NCBI GenBank assembly: GCA_025999115.1 | Contig: BNWW01000026.1 | Location: 1 to 32,275 of the forward strand | DNA length: 32,275 bases | Reading direction: 5' to 3' | Source of the DNA: Bacteroidia bacterium | Lineage (GTDB): Bacteria > Bacteroidota > Bacteroidia > Bacteroidales > Azobacteroidaceae | In this document: positions 6,962 to 15,189 of the stretch, piece by piece | Position numbering within the stretch: the first letter of the stretch is position 1 | How the letters are laid out: every line of letters begins with the position of its first letter | The notes under the pieces: model-generated | Told to the model about the DNA's origin: nothing | The model's database searches: none | The model's input: the letters and a program-made list of their open reading frames with translations, nothing else | Position numbers and translations under genes: made by a program

Positions 6962-8689
6962 ATGGACAATAATTACATTGTATCGGCACGGAAATATCGC
7001 CCCGCCACCTTTCATTCGGTAGTGGGGCAAAAATCGTTGACCACGACGCTCAAAAACGCCATCCAAAACAATAAATTGGCGCATGCCTATTTGTTTTGCG
7101 GGCCGCGCGGTGTGGGGAAAACGACTTGCGCCCGCATTTTCGCCAAAACCATCAATTGCATGAACCCGCAAGCGGATGGTGAAGCCTGCAACGAATGCGA
7201 ATCGTGCAAAGCGTTCAACGAAAACCGTTCCTATAATATCTATGAATTGGATGCGGCGTCGAACAACTCGGTCGATGACATTCGTTCGCTGACCGACCAA
7301 GTGCGCATTCCTCCGCAAATCGGACGATACAAAGTGTATATCATCGATGAAGTCCACATGCTTTCCACCGCCGCTTTCAATGCTTTTCTGAAAACATTGG
7401 AAGAACCGCCGCATCATGCCGTGTTTATTTTGGCGACCACAGAAAAGCATAAAATTATTCCAACCATTCTTTCACGCTGCCAGATATACGATTTCAGCCG
7501 AATTACCATAAACGACATAGTCGAACATTTGGAGTATGTAGCTAAAAGCGAAAACGTTACGGCCGAACGAGAAGCCCTCAACACCATCGCTCAAAAAGCC
7601 GACGGCGGTATGCGCGACGCCCTTTCGATTTTCGACCAAGTCGTTAGTTTTTCGGGAGGAAACATTACCTATCAATCGGTTATCGCCAATTTAAATGTAT
7701 TGGATTACGATTATTATTTCCGGTTGACCGATTTTATTTTAGCCGGAAACATTCCGCAAAGCATCCTAATTTTGGATGAAATTTTGCGCAAAGGCTTCGA
7801 CGGGCAACATATCGTAACCGGATTGGCCAATTTTTTCCGCGACATCATGGTTTGTAAAGACCCGCAAACACTCGTTTTGTTTGAAGTGGGCAATGCCGTG
7901 AAAGCAAAATACGCCACAATGTCGCAAAAATGCGAAAGTCAATTTTTGTACAAAGCGCTCGAATGGTGCAACGAATGTGATTTGAATTACCGGTACAGTA
8001 AAAACAAGCGATTGCTTATTGAAATTCTCCTCATCCGGCTCTGCCAATTCAATAATCATCAATCAGCCCCGATTGATGACAAAAAAAAAATAACGATAAC
8101 GCCTCTGAATCCGGCCGATAAACCCATCGATGCGAATCTCCAATCAACAATTACTACTTCAACGGCGCCGGTAAAAACAGTAGAACCCGTTCGTCCGAAT
8201 ATTGAAAATCAACCGGTAAGCACATCCGGTGGAAACAGTAGATTGCGCGTTTCATTAAAAAAACCCACGGAAACCGTTGCTGCGGAAAATTCGCAAACGG
8301 AAAATCAATCGCCCGTAGAAGTATTGAATCGCGCATTTACGCAGGAAGAATTAATTCGCGCATGGAAAAATTTTGCCGAAACGGAAGACGATACGCACCT
8401 CAAACATTCAATATTAAGTATCACTCCGAAAATAACGGAACAAAATCAAATTCAAATCGAAACGGTCAATCCCGACCAACACCGTAAATTAACGGATAAA
8501 TCGACCGACTTACGAGTATTTTTATCCCGGCAATTACAAAACAATCAAATTCGCTTGAATATTGCGATGAGTGATAATTCGGAAAATCAAATTCCTTTCA
8601 GTGGAAAAGAAATCTACCAATTCATGGCCGAAAAACGTCCGGTAATTGTCGATTTGGTCAATGAATTTCAATTAAAATTGGCGGATTGA
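6962..8689 (+). CDS. dnaX: DNA polymerase III subunits gamma and tau
   Basis: A 575-residue clamp-loader ATPase. The start was set at ATG 6962 (MDNNYIVSARKYRP); an in-frame TTG at 6950 would add four residues. Motifs in order: Walker A GPRGVGKT at 47-54, zinc cysteines 66, 76, 79 and 82, Walker B IIDE at 127-130, and sensor SRC at 171-173. Domain III ends near residue 370. From there a low-complexity linker leads to about 120 conserved residues at the C-terminus, where tau contacts DnaB and the polymerase. Exactly at this border (codons 374-376) the gene has a run of ten A preceded by a hairpin; a one-base shift in either direction ends translation at once or within 13 codons. A short gamma-like product of about 376-387 residues is therefore likely in addition to full-length tau. 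Confidence 0.95.
   Translation: MDNNYIVSARKYRPATFHSVVGQKSLTTTLKNAIQNNKLAHAYLFCGPRGVGKTTCARIFAKTINCMNPQADGEACNECESCKAFNENRSYNIYELDAASNNSVDDIRSLTDQVRIPPQIGRYKVYIIDEVHMLSTAAFNAFLKTLEEPPHHAVFILATTEKHKIIPTILSRCQIYDFSRITINDIVEHLEYVAKSENVTAEREALNTIAQKADGGMRDALSIFDQVVSFSGGNITYQSVIANLNVLDYDYYFRLTDFILAGNIPQSILILDEILRKGFDGQHIVTGLANFFRDIMVCKDPQTLVLFEVGNAVKAKYATMSQKCESQFLYKALEWCNECDLNYRYSKNKRLLIEILLIRLCQFNNHQSAPIDDKKKITITPLNPADKPIDANLQSTITTSTAPVKTVEPVRPNIENQPVSTSGGNSRLRVSLKKPTETVAAENSQTENQSPVEVLNRAFTQEELIRAWKNFAETEDDTHLKHSILSITPKITEQNQIQIETVNPDQHRKLTDKSTDLRVFLSRQLQNNQIRLNIAMSDNSENQIPFSGKEIYQFMAEKRPVIVDLVNEFQLKLAD
8056..8090 (+). promoter_or_regulatory. dnaX: Hairpin plus A10 slippery tract in dnaX (candidate slippage/frameshift site)
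   Basis: TCATCAATC (8056-8064) and GATTGATGA (8071-8079) form a perfect 9-bp stem with a 6-nt loop AGCCCC. One base later comes a run of exactly ten A (8081-8090), read as AAA AAA AAA ATA. Loss of one A gives three Lys codons and then TAA. Gain of one A, or a -1 ribosomal shift, gives about ten new residues after the tract and then TAA. In Thermus thermophilus dnaX an A9 run causes transcriptional slippage that makes gamma, and in E. coli a ribosomal shift at A-AAA-AAG does the same. The position here, at the end of the ATPase core, is the functionally expected one. Confidence 0.65.
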
Positions 8690-8705
8690 CCTTACAAAAC
8701 CGTTT

Positions 8706-9899
8706 TTATAAAATCCCTGCTTTTTGAAAAGTGTTTTGAATTTTTCCCAAAGCTTCATCCAATTGTTCAAAAGTATGAGTCGCCATCAACGAAAAGCGAA
8801 TCAACGTATCGGCCGGAGCCACTGCCGGAGCCACTACGGGATTCACAAATACCCCATTTTCAAACAATTCTTTGGTAAGCCAAAATGTTTTTTCGTTGTC
8901 GCGGATAAACAAAGGAATAATCGGCGTGGAAGTATGTCCGATTTCGCAACCCATTGCTCGGAAACGGTCTAATGCATAATGCGTTAATTTCCACAGATGT
9001 TCGATGCGTTCGGGTTCGCTGACCATAATATCGAAAGCAGCGCCGGCCGCAGCCGTAGCCGACGGCGTATTGCTCGCGCTGAAAATATACGAGCGGGAAG
9101 TATGACGAATATAATCAATCAAAGCTTGTGAACCGGCAATAAATCCACCGATGGAAGCCAATGATTTACTGAACGTTCCCATAATCAAATCCACATCGGG
9201 CAACAATCCGAAATGATCGCAAGCGCCTCGCCCTTGACGACCTAAAACGCCCAATCCGTGCGCTTCGTCCACCATAATATTCGCATGGTATTGTTTGGCT
9301 AAACGAACAATTTCGGGCAGATTGGCTACGTCGCCTTCCATACTGAAAACGCCGTCCACCACTATCAATTTCACTTTATCGGGAGCGCATTTCTGCAATT
9401 GGCTTTCCAAAGAAGCCATATCGTTGTGACGAAATTTCAATTTTTGAGAGAAAGACAAACGATGGCCTTCAATAATGGAAGCGTGATCGCATTCGTCCCA
9501 CAAGATATAATCTTCGCGACCGGTCAGGCACGAAACCACACCCAAATTCACTTGAAATCCGGTAGAATAGGTAATGGCGTCATCTTTACCCAAAAAATCG
9601 GCGATTTTCCGTTCCAATGCGAGATGAATATCCAAGGTACCGTTGAGATAGCGGCTTCCGGCCATCCCTGTACCATATTTTTCAATTGCCTTGATAGCTG
9701 CTTCTTTCACTTTGGGATGATTGGTAAGCCCCAAGTATGCATTGGAACCAAACATCAACACTTTTTTCCCGCTGATGATAACTTCGGTATCTTGGTCGCT
9801 CTCTAATGCTCTGAAATAAGGATACAATCCTTGCGCTTTGATTTGCTTTGCAGTTTCGCAGATAGGACTTGAGAGTAATTTCTCTTCTAATAAATTCAT
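8706..9899 (-). CDS. spt: Serine palmitoyltransferase (sphingolipid synthesis)
   Basis: A 397-residue PLP enzyme of the alpha-oxoamine synthase family. The start was set at the ATG at 9897-9899 (MNLLEEKLLSS); a TTG four codons upstream is less likely. Key parts are GSNAYLGLTNHP, the cofactor-stacking His139 in DECDHASIIEG, Asp211 in DEAHGLGVLG, and the Schiff-base Lys245 in GTFSKSLASIGG. It would condense serine with an acyl-CoA to 3-ketosphinganine in the cytoplasm. The close relative glycine C-acetyltransferase (Kbl) shares all of these residues. I prefer Spt because the ESDQDTEVIISGKKVLMFGS opening and the overall sequence resemble, from memory, Bacteroides serine palmitoyltransferase. It is the only minus-strand gene, convergent with dnaX (16 bp apart) and divergent from nuoA. 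Confidence 0.82.
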   Translation of the reverse strand: MNLLEEKLLSSPICETAKQIKAQGLYPYFRALESDQDTEVIISGKKVLMFGSNAYLGLTNHPKVKEAAIKAIEKYGTGMAGSRYLNGTLDIHLALERKIADFLGKDDAITYSTGFQVNLGVVSCLTGREDYILWDECDHASIIEGHRLSFSQKLKFRHNDMASLESQLQKCAPDKVKLIVVDGVFSMEGDVANLPEIVRLAKQYHANIMVDEAHGLGVLGRQGRGACDHFGLLPDVDLIMGTFSKSLASIGGFIAGSQALIDYIRHTSRSYIFSASNTPSATAAAGAAFDIMVSEPERIEHLWKLTHYALDRFRAMGCEIGHTSTPIIPLFIRDNEKTFWLTKELFENGVFVNPVVAPAVAPADTLIRFSLMATHTFEQLDEALGKIQNTFQKAGIL

Positions 9900-9979
9900 A
9901 AACGAATACAATTAAATTCAATCTTTTGTATTACTTGCTTTTTCCGATTAATAAGGGCGTTTTTGACAAAAATCGGCCG

Positions 9980-9987
9980 CAAAGATA
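9980..9987 (-). promoter_or_regulatory. Probable -7 promoter box for the serine palmitoyltransferase gene
   Basis: On the minus strand this reads TATCTTTG, an exact match to TAnnTTTG, followed by CGGCC. It lies about 80 bp upstream of the ATG at 9899. The opposing sequence has a near-copy 10 bp away (CAAAGATT at 9990-9997). No clear -33 TTTG is visible at the expected distance. Confidence 0.45.
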
Positions 9988-10065
9988 CGCAAAGATTTCT
10001 AAAAAAATATTAATCCGGTGAAAAATTCAAGTCGTTTTGTGTTAAAAAACATATTACATCCTCCA

Positions 10066-10087
10066 TTTGCTATCTTTACATAGCAAA
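10066..10087. promoter_or_regulatory. Perfect 8-bp dyad upstream of the nuo promoter (candidate operator)
   Basis: TTTGCTAT and ATAGCAAA are exact reverse complements separated by six bases (CTTTAC), a 22-bp dyad with the geometry of CRP/FNR-type sites. Its centre is about 72 bp upstream of the predicted nuo transcription start and about 90 bp from the divergent spt box, so it could act on either gene. The bases do not match the classical FNR or CRP half-sites. Confidence 0.4.
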
Positions 10088-10110
10088 ACAGCGAATTATT
10101 CCTTAAAATC

Positions 10111-10142
10111 TTTGCATCGAAGCTAAATTGTTTATACTTTTG
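10111..10142 (+). promoter_or_regulatory. nuo operon promoter, Bacteroidetes type
   Basis: A -33 element TTTG (10111-10114) is followed after exactly 20 bp by a -7 element TACTTTTG (10135-10142), matching the Bacteroidetes consensus TTTG-N19-21-TAnnTTTG. Transcription would begin near 10149, giving a leader of about 47 bases before the nuoA ATG at 10196. This is the best-formed promoter in the window. Confidence 0.65.
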
Positions 10143-10195
10143 CGCCCGAATTGCGAAATGGTGCTTTTAAAATTTAACAAATATACAATACTCTT

Positions 10196-10549
10196 ATGAG
10201 TAATTCTGCTTTATTTCTGGTCGTATTCCTGACGGCCGTTCTTATGGTAATAGCCGCCTTGGTAATTGCTTGGCTGTTAGCGCCGAAATCCAACAATCTC
10301 CTGAAAGGCGAACCTTACGAATGTGGAATTCCCACGCGCGGCTCGTCGTGGACACAATTCAAAGTGGGATATTATCTTTATGCAATTTTGTATTTGGTAT
10401 TCGATGTGGAAACCGTTTTGCTGTTTCCATGGGCGAGTATCATGCGTAATTTGGGTGTGCAAGGTTTGGTTTGTATGGCATTTTTCTTTGTCATTCTAAC
10501 CCTCGGTTTGGTTTATGCTTGGAAGAAAGGAGCTTTGGAATGGAAGTAA
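10196..10549 (+). CDS. nuoA: Complex I subunit NuoA
   Basis: A 117-residue membrane protein with three helices (about residues 6-28, 60-80 and 85-108). The conserved loop KGEPYECGIPTRGSSW carries the Cys of the quinone-site region, and FDVETVLLFPWA holds the conserved acidic residues of the second helix. NuoA helps join the hydrophilic arm to the membrane arm next to NuoH and NuoJ. It is the first gene of the nuo operon, behind a recognisable promoter, and overlaps nuoB by 10 bp. Confidence 0.96.
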   Translation: MSNSALFLVVFLTAVLMVIAALVIAWLLAPKSNNLLKGEPYECGIPTRGSSWTQFKVGYYLYAILYLVFDVETVLLFPWASIMRNLGVQGLVCMAFFFVILTLGLVYAWKKGALEWK

Positions 10550-11148
10550 AAGACATTAAAATCAAAAACATGAAGTACGAGGATTTCAAAGATAACGAAA
10601 CCCTCGAAGGATATGTAAAAGAATTGCGAGCCAACGGCGTAAACATTGTTATCTCCAAATTAGACGACCTGATTAATTGGGGGCGTTCCAATTCGGTATG
10701 GCCGCTCACGTTTGCGACCAGTTGCTGCGGCATCGAATTTATGTGTTTGGGTGCGGCGCGTTACGATTTCGCCCGTTTCGGTTGGGAAGTTACCCGCAAT
10801 AGTCCGCGTCAAGCTGATGTGGTTTTTTGTTGCGGTACCATCGTCCATAAAATGGCGCCGGTTTTGAAACGCTTGTACGATCAGATGGCCGAACCGAAGT
10901 ATGTAATGGCTTTCGGAAGTTGCGCTATCAGCGGAGGGCCATTCAAAAAATCGTATCACACAGTCATGGGCGTGGATAAAATTATTCCGGTGGATGTGTA
11001 TATTCCCGGTTGTCCGCCGCGACCCGATGCCATGATTTACGGTATGATGCAGTTGGCGAGAAAAATAAAGATGCAAGAGTTTTTTAGTTTGGGCGATAAA
11101 GGCTTTAAAAGTCAAGAGGGCCTTAATGAGAAAGGAGAAGAAAAATGA
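10540..11148 (+). CDS. nuoB: Complex I subunit NuoB (N2 iron-sulfur cluster)
   Basis: A 202-residue subunit that binds cluster N2, the last electron carrier before quinone. The ligands are visible: Cys62-Cys63 (SCCGIEF), Cys128 (GSCAISGG) and Cys158 (PGCPPRP). The start was set at ATG 10540 (MEVKDIKIKN), which overlaps the end of nuoA by 10 bp; the frame is open further upstream but only within nuoA codons. An internal ATG at 10570 is a less likely alternative. The end overlaps nuoCD by 4 bp (ATGA). Confidence 0.96.
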   Translation: MEVKDIKIKNMKYEDFKDNETLEGYVKELRANGVNIVISKLDDLINWGRSNSVWPLTFATSCCGIEFMCLGAARYDFARFGWEVTRNSPRQADVVFCCGTIVHKMAPVLKRLYDQMAEPKYVMAFGSCAISGGPFKKSYHTVMGVDKIIPVDVYIPGCPPRPDAMIYGMMQLARKIKMQEFFSLGDKGFKSQEGLNEKGEEK

Positions 11149-12809
11149 AAGTAATCACCGGTTTATTGGCGCAACTGCCTTTCGCCGCCATCGAACAACA
11201 GGAAAAAACATGGTTGGTTTCGGTTCCGAAAGAAAAACTTTACGAAACCGCTTCATTATTAAAGAATAACGATAAATTATCTTTCGATTATTTAAATGAT
11301 ATTATTGGATTGGACAACGGCGAAACCTTCGGCGTGATTTATGTTCTTTCTTCCACATTATTTCCTTCCTATATAATAAGATTAAAATCCGAAACGGACG
11401 ACCGCGAAACACCGCTGCTTGATTCGGTCATTGATTTGTGGTTGTCGGCCGACTTGTACGAACGCGAAGTACATGATTTTTTTGGTATTCGTTTTACGAA
11501 CAATCCCGATATGCGTCGTTTATTTCTCCGTCAGGATTGGGTAGGATTTCCGTTGCGGAAAGATTATGATACCAATCCCGAAATCAATCCGGTACCGCTT
11601 TGCAATGAGGATTTGGAATCGATGGAGAATTTGGATGGAATTGCAAGTCAAGCCTGCAATGACGATGAAACGATTGATTTGAATAGTAAACGATTAGAAG
11701 CACATCGTTCGTTGTTTGAAAAAGAAGAATATGTAGTGAATTTCGGACCGCAACACCCTGCTACTCACGGCGTTTTGCATTTACGTGTTTCGTTGGAAGG
11801 GGAAATGATTAAGAAAGTGGATCCGAATTTCGGTTATATCCATCGCGGCATCGAGAAGATGTGTGAAGCCTATACTTATCCGCAAATTCCGCACTTGGTC
11901 GATCGAATGGATTACCTTTCGGGAACGATTCATCGCCACGGATATTGCTTGGCGGTAGAAAAAGGTTTGCAGTTGGAAGTTCCCGAACGGGCGCATTACA
12001 TTCGCACCATTATCGACGAATTGACGCGAATCGCTTCTCACTTGTTGGGTTGGGGTTGTATGGCGATGGATATGGGTTCGATTACCGCATTCGTTTACGG
12101 AATGCGCGACCGCGAAAAAATCATGGATATTTTCGAGCAAACTTGCGGCGGTCGTTTGATGGCTAATTATGCGGTTATCGGTGGCGTGGCGGCGGATATT
12201 CATCCCGAATTTCGGCAAAAAGTCAAAGAGTTCATTCCTTATATGCGGAAGATGTTGAAAGAACATCACTTACTGTTTACCGGCAATCCCATTGCACGGG
12301 GACGTATGGAAGGCGTAGGTTACCTGAGCCAAGAACAAGCTATTTCGCTGGGCGCCACAGGCCCTACCGGCCGCGCATCGGGATGGAGCAACGATATTCG
12401 TAAAATTGAGCCGTATGCCGCTTACCGTCATGCCGATTTCAAAGAAGTCTTGCGTTCCGACGGTTTGACTTTCGACCGTTACATTATCCGTTTGGACGAA
12501 ATCGAAGAATCGTTGAAAATCATCGAACAATTGATCGACAATATTCCCGGCGGTGCATACACAGCTAAAACAAAAGCGATTATCAAATTACCGGAAGGTG
12601 AATTTCATCAACGAGTGGAAGGTTCGCATGGCGAATTTGATGTTTATATTAACAGTAAAGGCGATAAATATCCCTATCGTGTCAAATTCCGTTCGCCGTG
12701 TATGACTTTGGTTAATACGCTGAAACACATTGCTGTAGGCACGAAAGTGGCGGATTTGATTATGTTGGGAGGTTCGTTGGATTATGTTGTACCTTGTATA
12801 GATAGATAA
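11145..12809 (+). CDS. nuoCD: Complex I fused subunit NuoCD
   Basis: A 554-residue fusion. The NuoC part (about 1-150) carries [26 protein letters not shown] short linker follows, and the NuoD part starts near residue 198 with [16 protein letters not shown], then [18 protein letters not shown] and [10 protein letters not shown]. NuoD forms the quinone pocket with NuoB and NuoH; His and Asp of GPQHPATHG and DRMDYLS are the expected quinone-contact residues. The final motif reads [10 protein letters not shown], where an acidic residue commonly stands instead of Cys; this is a small oddity. The C-D fusion is also found in E. coli and is usual in this phylum. Confidence 0.96.
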   Translation: MKVITGLLAQLPFAAIEQQEKTWLVSVPKEKLYETASLLKNNDKLSFDYLNDIIGLDNGETFGVIYVLSSTLFPSYIIRLKSETDDRETPLLDSVIDLWLSADLYEREVHDFFGIRFTNNPDMRRLFLRQDWVGFPLRKDYDTNPEINPVPLCNEDLESMENLDGIASQACNDDETIDLNSKRLEAHRSLFEKEEYVVNFGPQHPATHGVLHLRVSLEGEMIKKVDPNFGYIHRGIEKMCEAYTYPQIPHLVDRMDYLSGTIHRHGYCLAVEKGLQLEVPERAHYIRTIIDELTRIASHLLGWGCMAMDMGSITAFVYGMRDREKIMDIFEQTCGGRLMANYAVIGGVAADIHPEFRQKVKEFIPYMRKMLKEHHLLFTGNPIARGRMEGVGYLSQEQAISLGATGPTGRASGWSNDIRKIEPYAAYRHADFKEVLRSDGLTFDRYIIRLDEIEESLKIIEQLIDNIPGGAYTAKTKAIIKLPEGEFHQRVEGSHGEFDVYINSKGDKYPYRVKFRSPCMTLVNTLKHIAVGTKVADLIMLGGSLDYVVPCIDR

Positions 12810-12814
12810 AAAAT

Positions 12815-13882
12815 ATGTTTCATTTAGATGTAATAACAAAATGGCTCGACGAATTTCTCCGCACCTATTTACCGAATGGGTGGACGTTATTCATTGAGTT
12901 TGTGCTGATAGGCGTGGTGATTTTAGCAGCTTATGCAGTACTTGCACTTATCCTGATTTGGCTGGAACGGAAAGTCTGCGCTTTCTTCCAATGCCGTTTA
13001 GGACCGACTCGCGTAGGGCCGTTCGGCATTTTGCAGTCGGTAGCCGACATGATTAAAATTCTGTTGAAAGAATTAATCAAAATCGACAAAGTAGATCCTT
13101 TATTGTTCCGGTTGGCGGCTTTTTTAGTCATTATCGCTTCGATCGGTACGTTTGGAGCCTTGCCGTTTGATAAGGGATTGCAGGCTGTCGATTTCAATAT
13201 CGGCGTGTTTTATTTATTGGCGATTTCGTCGCTCGGTGTAGTTGGCATTTTGCTGGCGGGTTGGTCGTCAAACAATAAATACACCATGATCGGCGCAATG
13301 CGTTCGGGTGCGCAATTGATTTCTTACGAACTTTCATGCGGATTGGCGTTGATGACGATAGTAATGTTGTCGGGCAGTTTGCAATTGTCGGAAATTGTTG
13401 AACAACAAGGTTATGCATGGAATATTTTCCGCGGCGGCATACCGGCGATTATTGCATTCATTATTTATTTGATTGCGGGACACGCCGAAACCAATCGCGG
13501 ACCATTTGACTTGCCGGAAGCCGAATCGGAACTTACTGCCGGTTATCACACCGAATATTCCGGTATTCAATTCGGATTTTTCTATTTGGCCGAATATCTG
13601 AATATGTTCATCATTGCGGCGATTGCAACAACGATGTTCCTTGGCGGATGGATGCCTTTGCATATTCCGGGCTGGGAAACTTTCAACCAATGGATGGATT
13701 ATATTCCGCCGGTATTGTGGTTTTTCGGAAAAACATTTGCCTGCGTATTTCTCGCTTTGTGGGTGCGCTGGACAATGCCCCGTTTGCGCATCGACCAGTT
13801 ATTGAATCTGGAATGGAAAATTTTGATGCCTTTGAGTTTAATTAATATAATATTGATGGCGCTTTGGATAATATATGTATAA
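12815..13882 (+). CDS. nuoH: Complex I subunit NuoH
   Basis: A 355-residue protein with about eight membrane helices. The quinone-channel loop [19 protein letters not shown] and the charged loop [20 protein letters not shown] are intact; these connect the quinone site to the first proton path. It starts 6 bp after nuoCD and ends just before nuoI. Length and motifs are normal. Confidence 0.96.
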   Translation: MFHLDVITKWLDEFLRTYLPNGWTLFIEFVLIGVVILAAYAVLALILIWLERKVCAFFQCRLGPTRVGPFGILQSVADMIKILLKELIKIDKVDPLLFRLAAFLVIIASIGTFGALPFDKGLQAVDFNIGVFYLLAISSLGVVGILLAGWSSNNKYTMIGAMRSGAQLISYELSCGLALMTIVMLSGSLQLSEIVEQQGYAWNIFRGGIPAIIAFIIYLIAGHAETNRGPFDLPEAESELTAGYHTEYSGIQFGFFYLAEYLNMFIIAAIATTMFLGGWMPLHIPGWETFNQWMDYIPPVLWFFGKTFACVFLALWVRWTMPRLRIDQLLNLEWKILMPLSLINIILMALWIIYV

Positions 13883-13887
13883 TAGTT

Positions 13888-14352
13888 ATGAATTACATCA
13901 AAAACATAATTATCGGGATTTGGCGATTGATGCAGGGAATGTACATTTCAATGCTCAATCTGATTCGCAAAAAAGTAACGGAAGAATATCCCGAAAACCG
14001 CGGCAAAGTTTTTCCTCACGAACGGATGCGCGGGGAGTTAATCATGCCCCACAACGAAGCCAACGAACACAAATGTACGGCTTGCGGAATCTGTGAAATG
14101 AATTGTCCGAACGGAACGATTCAGGTAATTTCCAAAAAAGAAGTCGATCCGGAAACCGGTAAAGAGAAAAAAGTGTTGGACAGATATTTGTACGACATCG
14201 GCAGTTGTATTTTCTGCGCCTTGTGTACCTCTTCTTGTCCGCAAAACGCCATCGAGTGGTCGAACAATTTTGAACACGCGGTTTACAGCCGCCCGACATT
14301 GTTGGAACAATTAAATAAGGAAGGTTCAACATTAATGAAAAAAGTGAAATAA
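13888..14352 (+). CDS. nuoI: Complex I subunit NuoI (two [4Fe-4S] clusters)
   Basis: A 154-residue ferredoxin-like subunit. The start was placed at ATG 13888 (MNYIKNIIIG), 5 bp after the nuoH stop; the longer frame from 13864 uses a TTG inside nuoH. Two full cluster motifs are visible: Cys63, 66, 69 and 73 (CTACGICEMNCP) and Cys107, 110, 113 and 117 (CIFCALCTSSCP). It passes electrons toward NuoB. Because nuoE, F and G are absent from the operon, NuoI is probably the entry point or near it for an external low-potential donor. Confidence 0.96.
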   Translation: MNYIKNIIIGIWRLMQGMYISMLNLIRKKVTEEYPENRGKVFPHERMRGELIMPHNEANEHKCTACGICEMNCPNGTIQVISKKEVDPETGKEKKVLDRYLYDIGSCIFCALCTSSCPQNAIEWSNNFEHAVYSRPTLLEQLNKEGSTLMKKVK

Positions 14353-14353
14353 A

Positions 14354-14875
14354 ATGGATCCGATAATTAATTTGATTATATTTATTTGTTTGGGCGTAGC
14401 AAGTTTGGTATTGTCCATCTTGGCGGTAACGTCTAAAAGTTTATTGCGGTCGGCAGTCTATTTATTGATAATATTGCTTTGTACCGCAGGATTTTATCTT
14501 TTATTGAATTACCACTTTCTGGCGGCGGTTCAAGTTTCGGTGTACGCGGGAGGCGTAGCCGTTTTGTTTATTTTCGCTATTTTCCTGACCAGCAACAAGG
14601 GCGATGTGATGACGAAACATCAAACACGCAAATACGTGATGGGAGGTTTGGCGGCATTGGCAGGCATTGCGGTAACCGCATTTGTTTTATTCAAGCATCG
14701 CTTCCTCTATGCTGCTGATAATGGTGTGGAAGGCGACGTAGAAATTGATATGCAACAAATTGGCAGCGCTTTGATGGGAACGGAAAAATATCAATACTTA
14801 TTACCATTTGAAGTATTAAGTTTGTTGCTATTGGCTTGTATTATCGGAGGAATATTAATTGCAAGAAAAAAGTAA
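14354..14875 (+). CDS. nuoJ: Complex I subunit NuoJ
   Basis: A 173-residue protein with five membrane helices. The third helix, NYHFLAAVQVSVYAGGVAVL, is the conserved Gly-rich segment that switches between alpha and pi-bulge forms during turnover. It starts 1 bp after nuoI and stops 3 bp before nuoK. Nothing unusual is seen. Confidence 0.95.
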   Translation: MDPIINLIIFICLGVASLVLSILAVTSKSLLRSAVYLLIILLCTAGFYLLLNYHFLAAVQVSVYAGGVAVLFIFAIFLTSNKGDVMTKHQTRKYVMGGLAALAGIAVTAFVLFKHRFLYAADNGVEGDVEIDMQQIGSALMGTEKYQYLLPFEVLSLLLLACIIGGILIARKK

Positions 14876-14878
14876 GCT

Positions 14879-15187
14879 ATGATACGAATGGAATATTATT
14901 TAATAATCAGCACATTGATGTTTTTCATCGGGATCTACGGATTTATTACCCGGAAAAACATGATTGCGATGCTGATTTCGTTGGAATTAATTCTCAATGC
15001 GGTGGAAATCAATTTTGCGGTATTCAACCGTTTTTTGTTTCCCCAACAATTGGAAGGAATGTTTTTTACCCTGTTCGGTATCGCGATAGCAGCGGCCGAA
15101 ACGGCTGTGGCACTGGCGATTATCATTAATGCCTACCGTGCGATTGGCAATATTGACGTAAATAACGAAAATAAAATGAAAGGCTGA
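14879..15187 (+). CDS. nuoK: Complex I subunit NuoK
   Basis: A 102-residue protein with three membrane helices. The two functionally important Glu residues are visible in the middle and third helix region (LISLELILNAVEINFAVF). Two starts are possible: ATG 14879 (MIRMEYYLI) or ATG 14888 (MEYYLI); the first is kept because of the 3-bp gap to nuoJ. It couples quinone chemistry to the antiporter-like subunits. Confidence 0.95.
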   Translation: MIRMEYYLIISTLMFFIGIYGFITRKNMIAMLISLELILNAVEINFAVFNRFLFPQQLEGMFFTLFGIAIAAAETAVALAIIINAYRAIGNIDVNNENKMKG

Positions 15188-15189
15188 TT

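Noticed and set aside
6656..7450. A 264-codon minus-strand frame opposite secG and dnaX
   Set aside because: It lies fully opposite two well-supported genes, and its translation is rich in His, Arg and Phe without any family motif, as expected for antisense of this codon usage.
8690..8705. A bidirectional terminator between convergent dnaX and spt
   Set aside because: The 16-bp gap has no inverted repeat able to form a stem.
8706..9899. Glycine C-acetyltransferase (kbl) as the identity of the minus-strand PLP enzyme
   Set aside because: The catalytic residues do not separate the two families, but the N-terminal and overall sequence resemble Bacteroides serine palmitoyltransferase more closely and no tdh gene is adjacent. 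It remains the main alternative.
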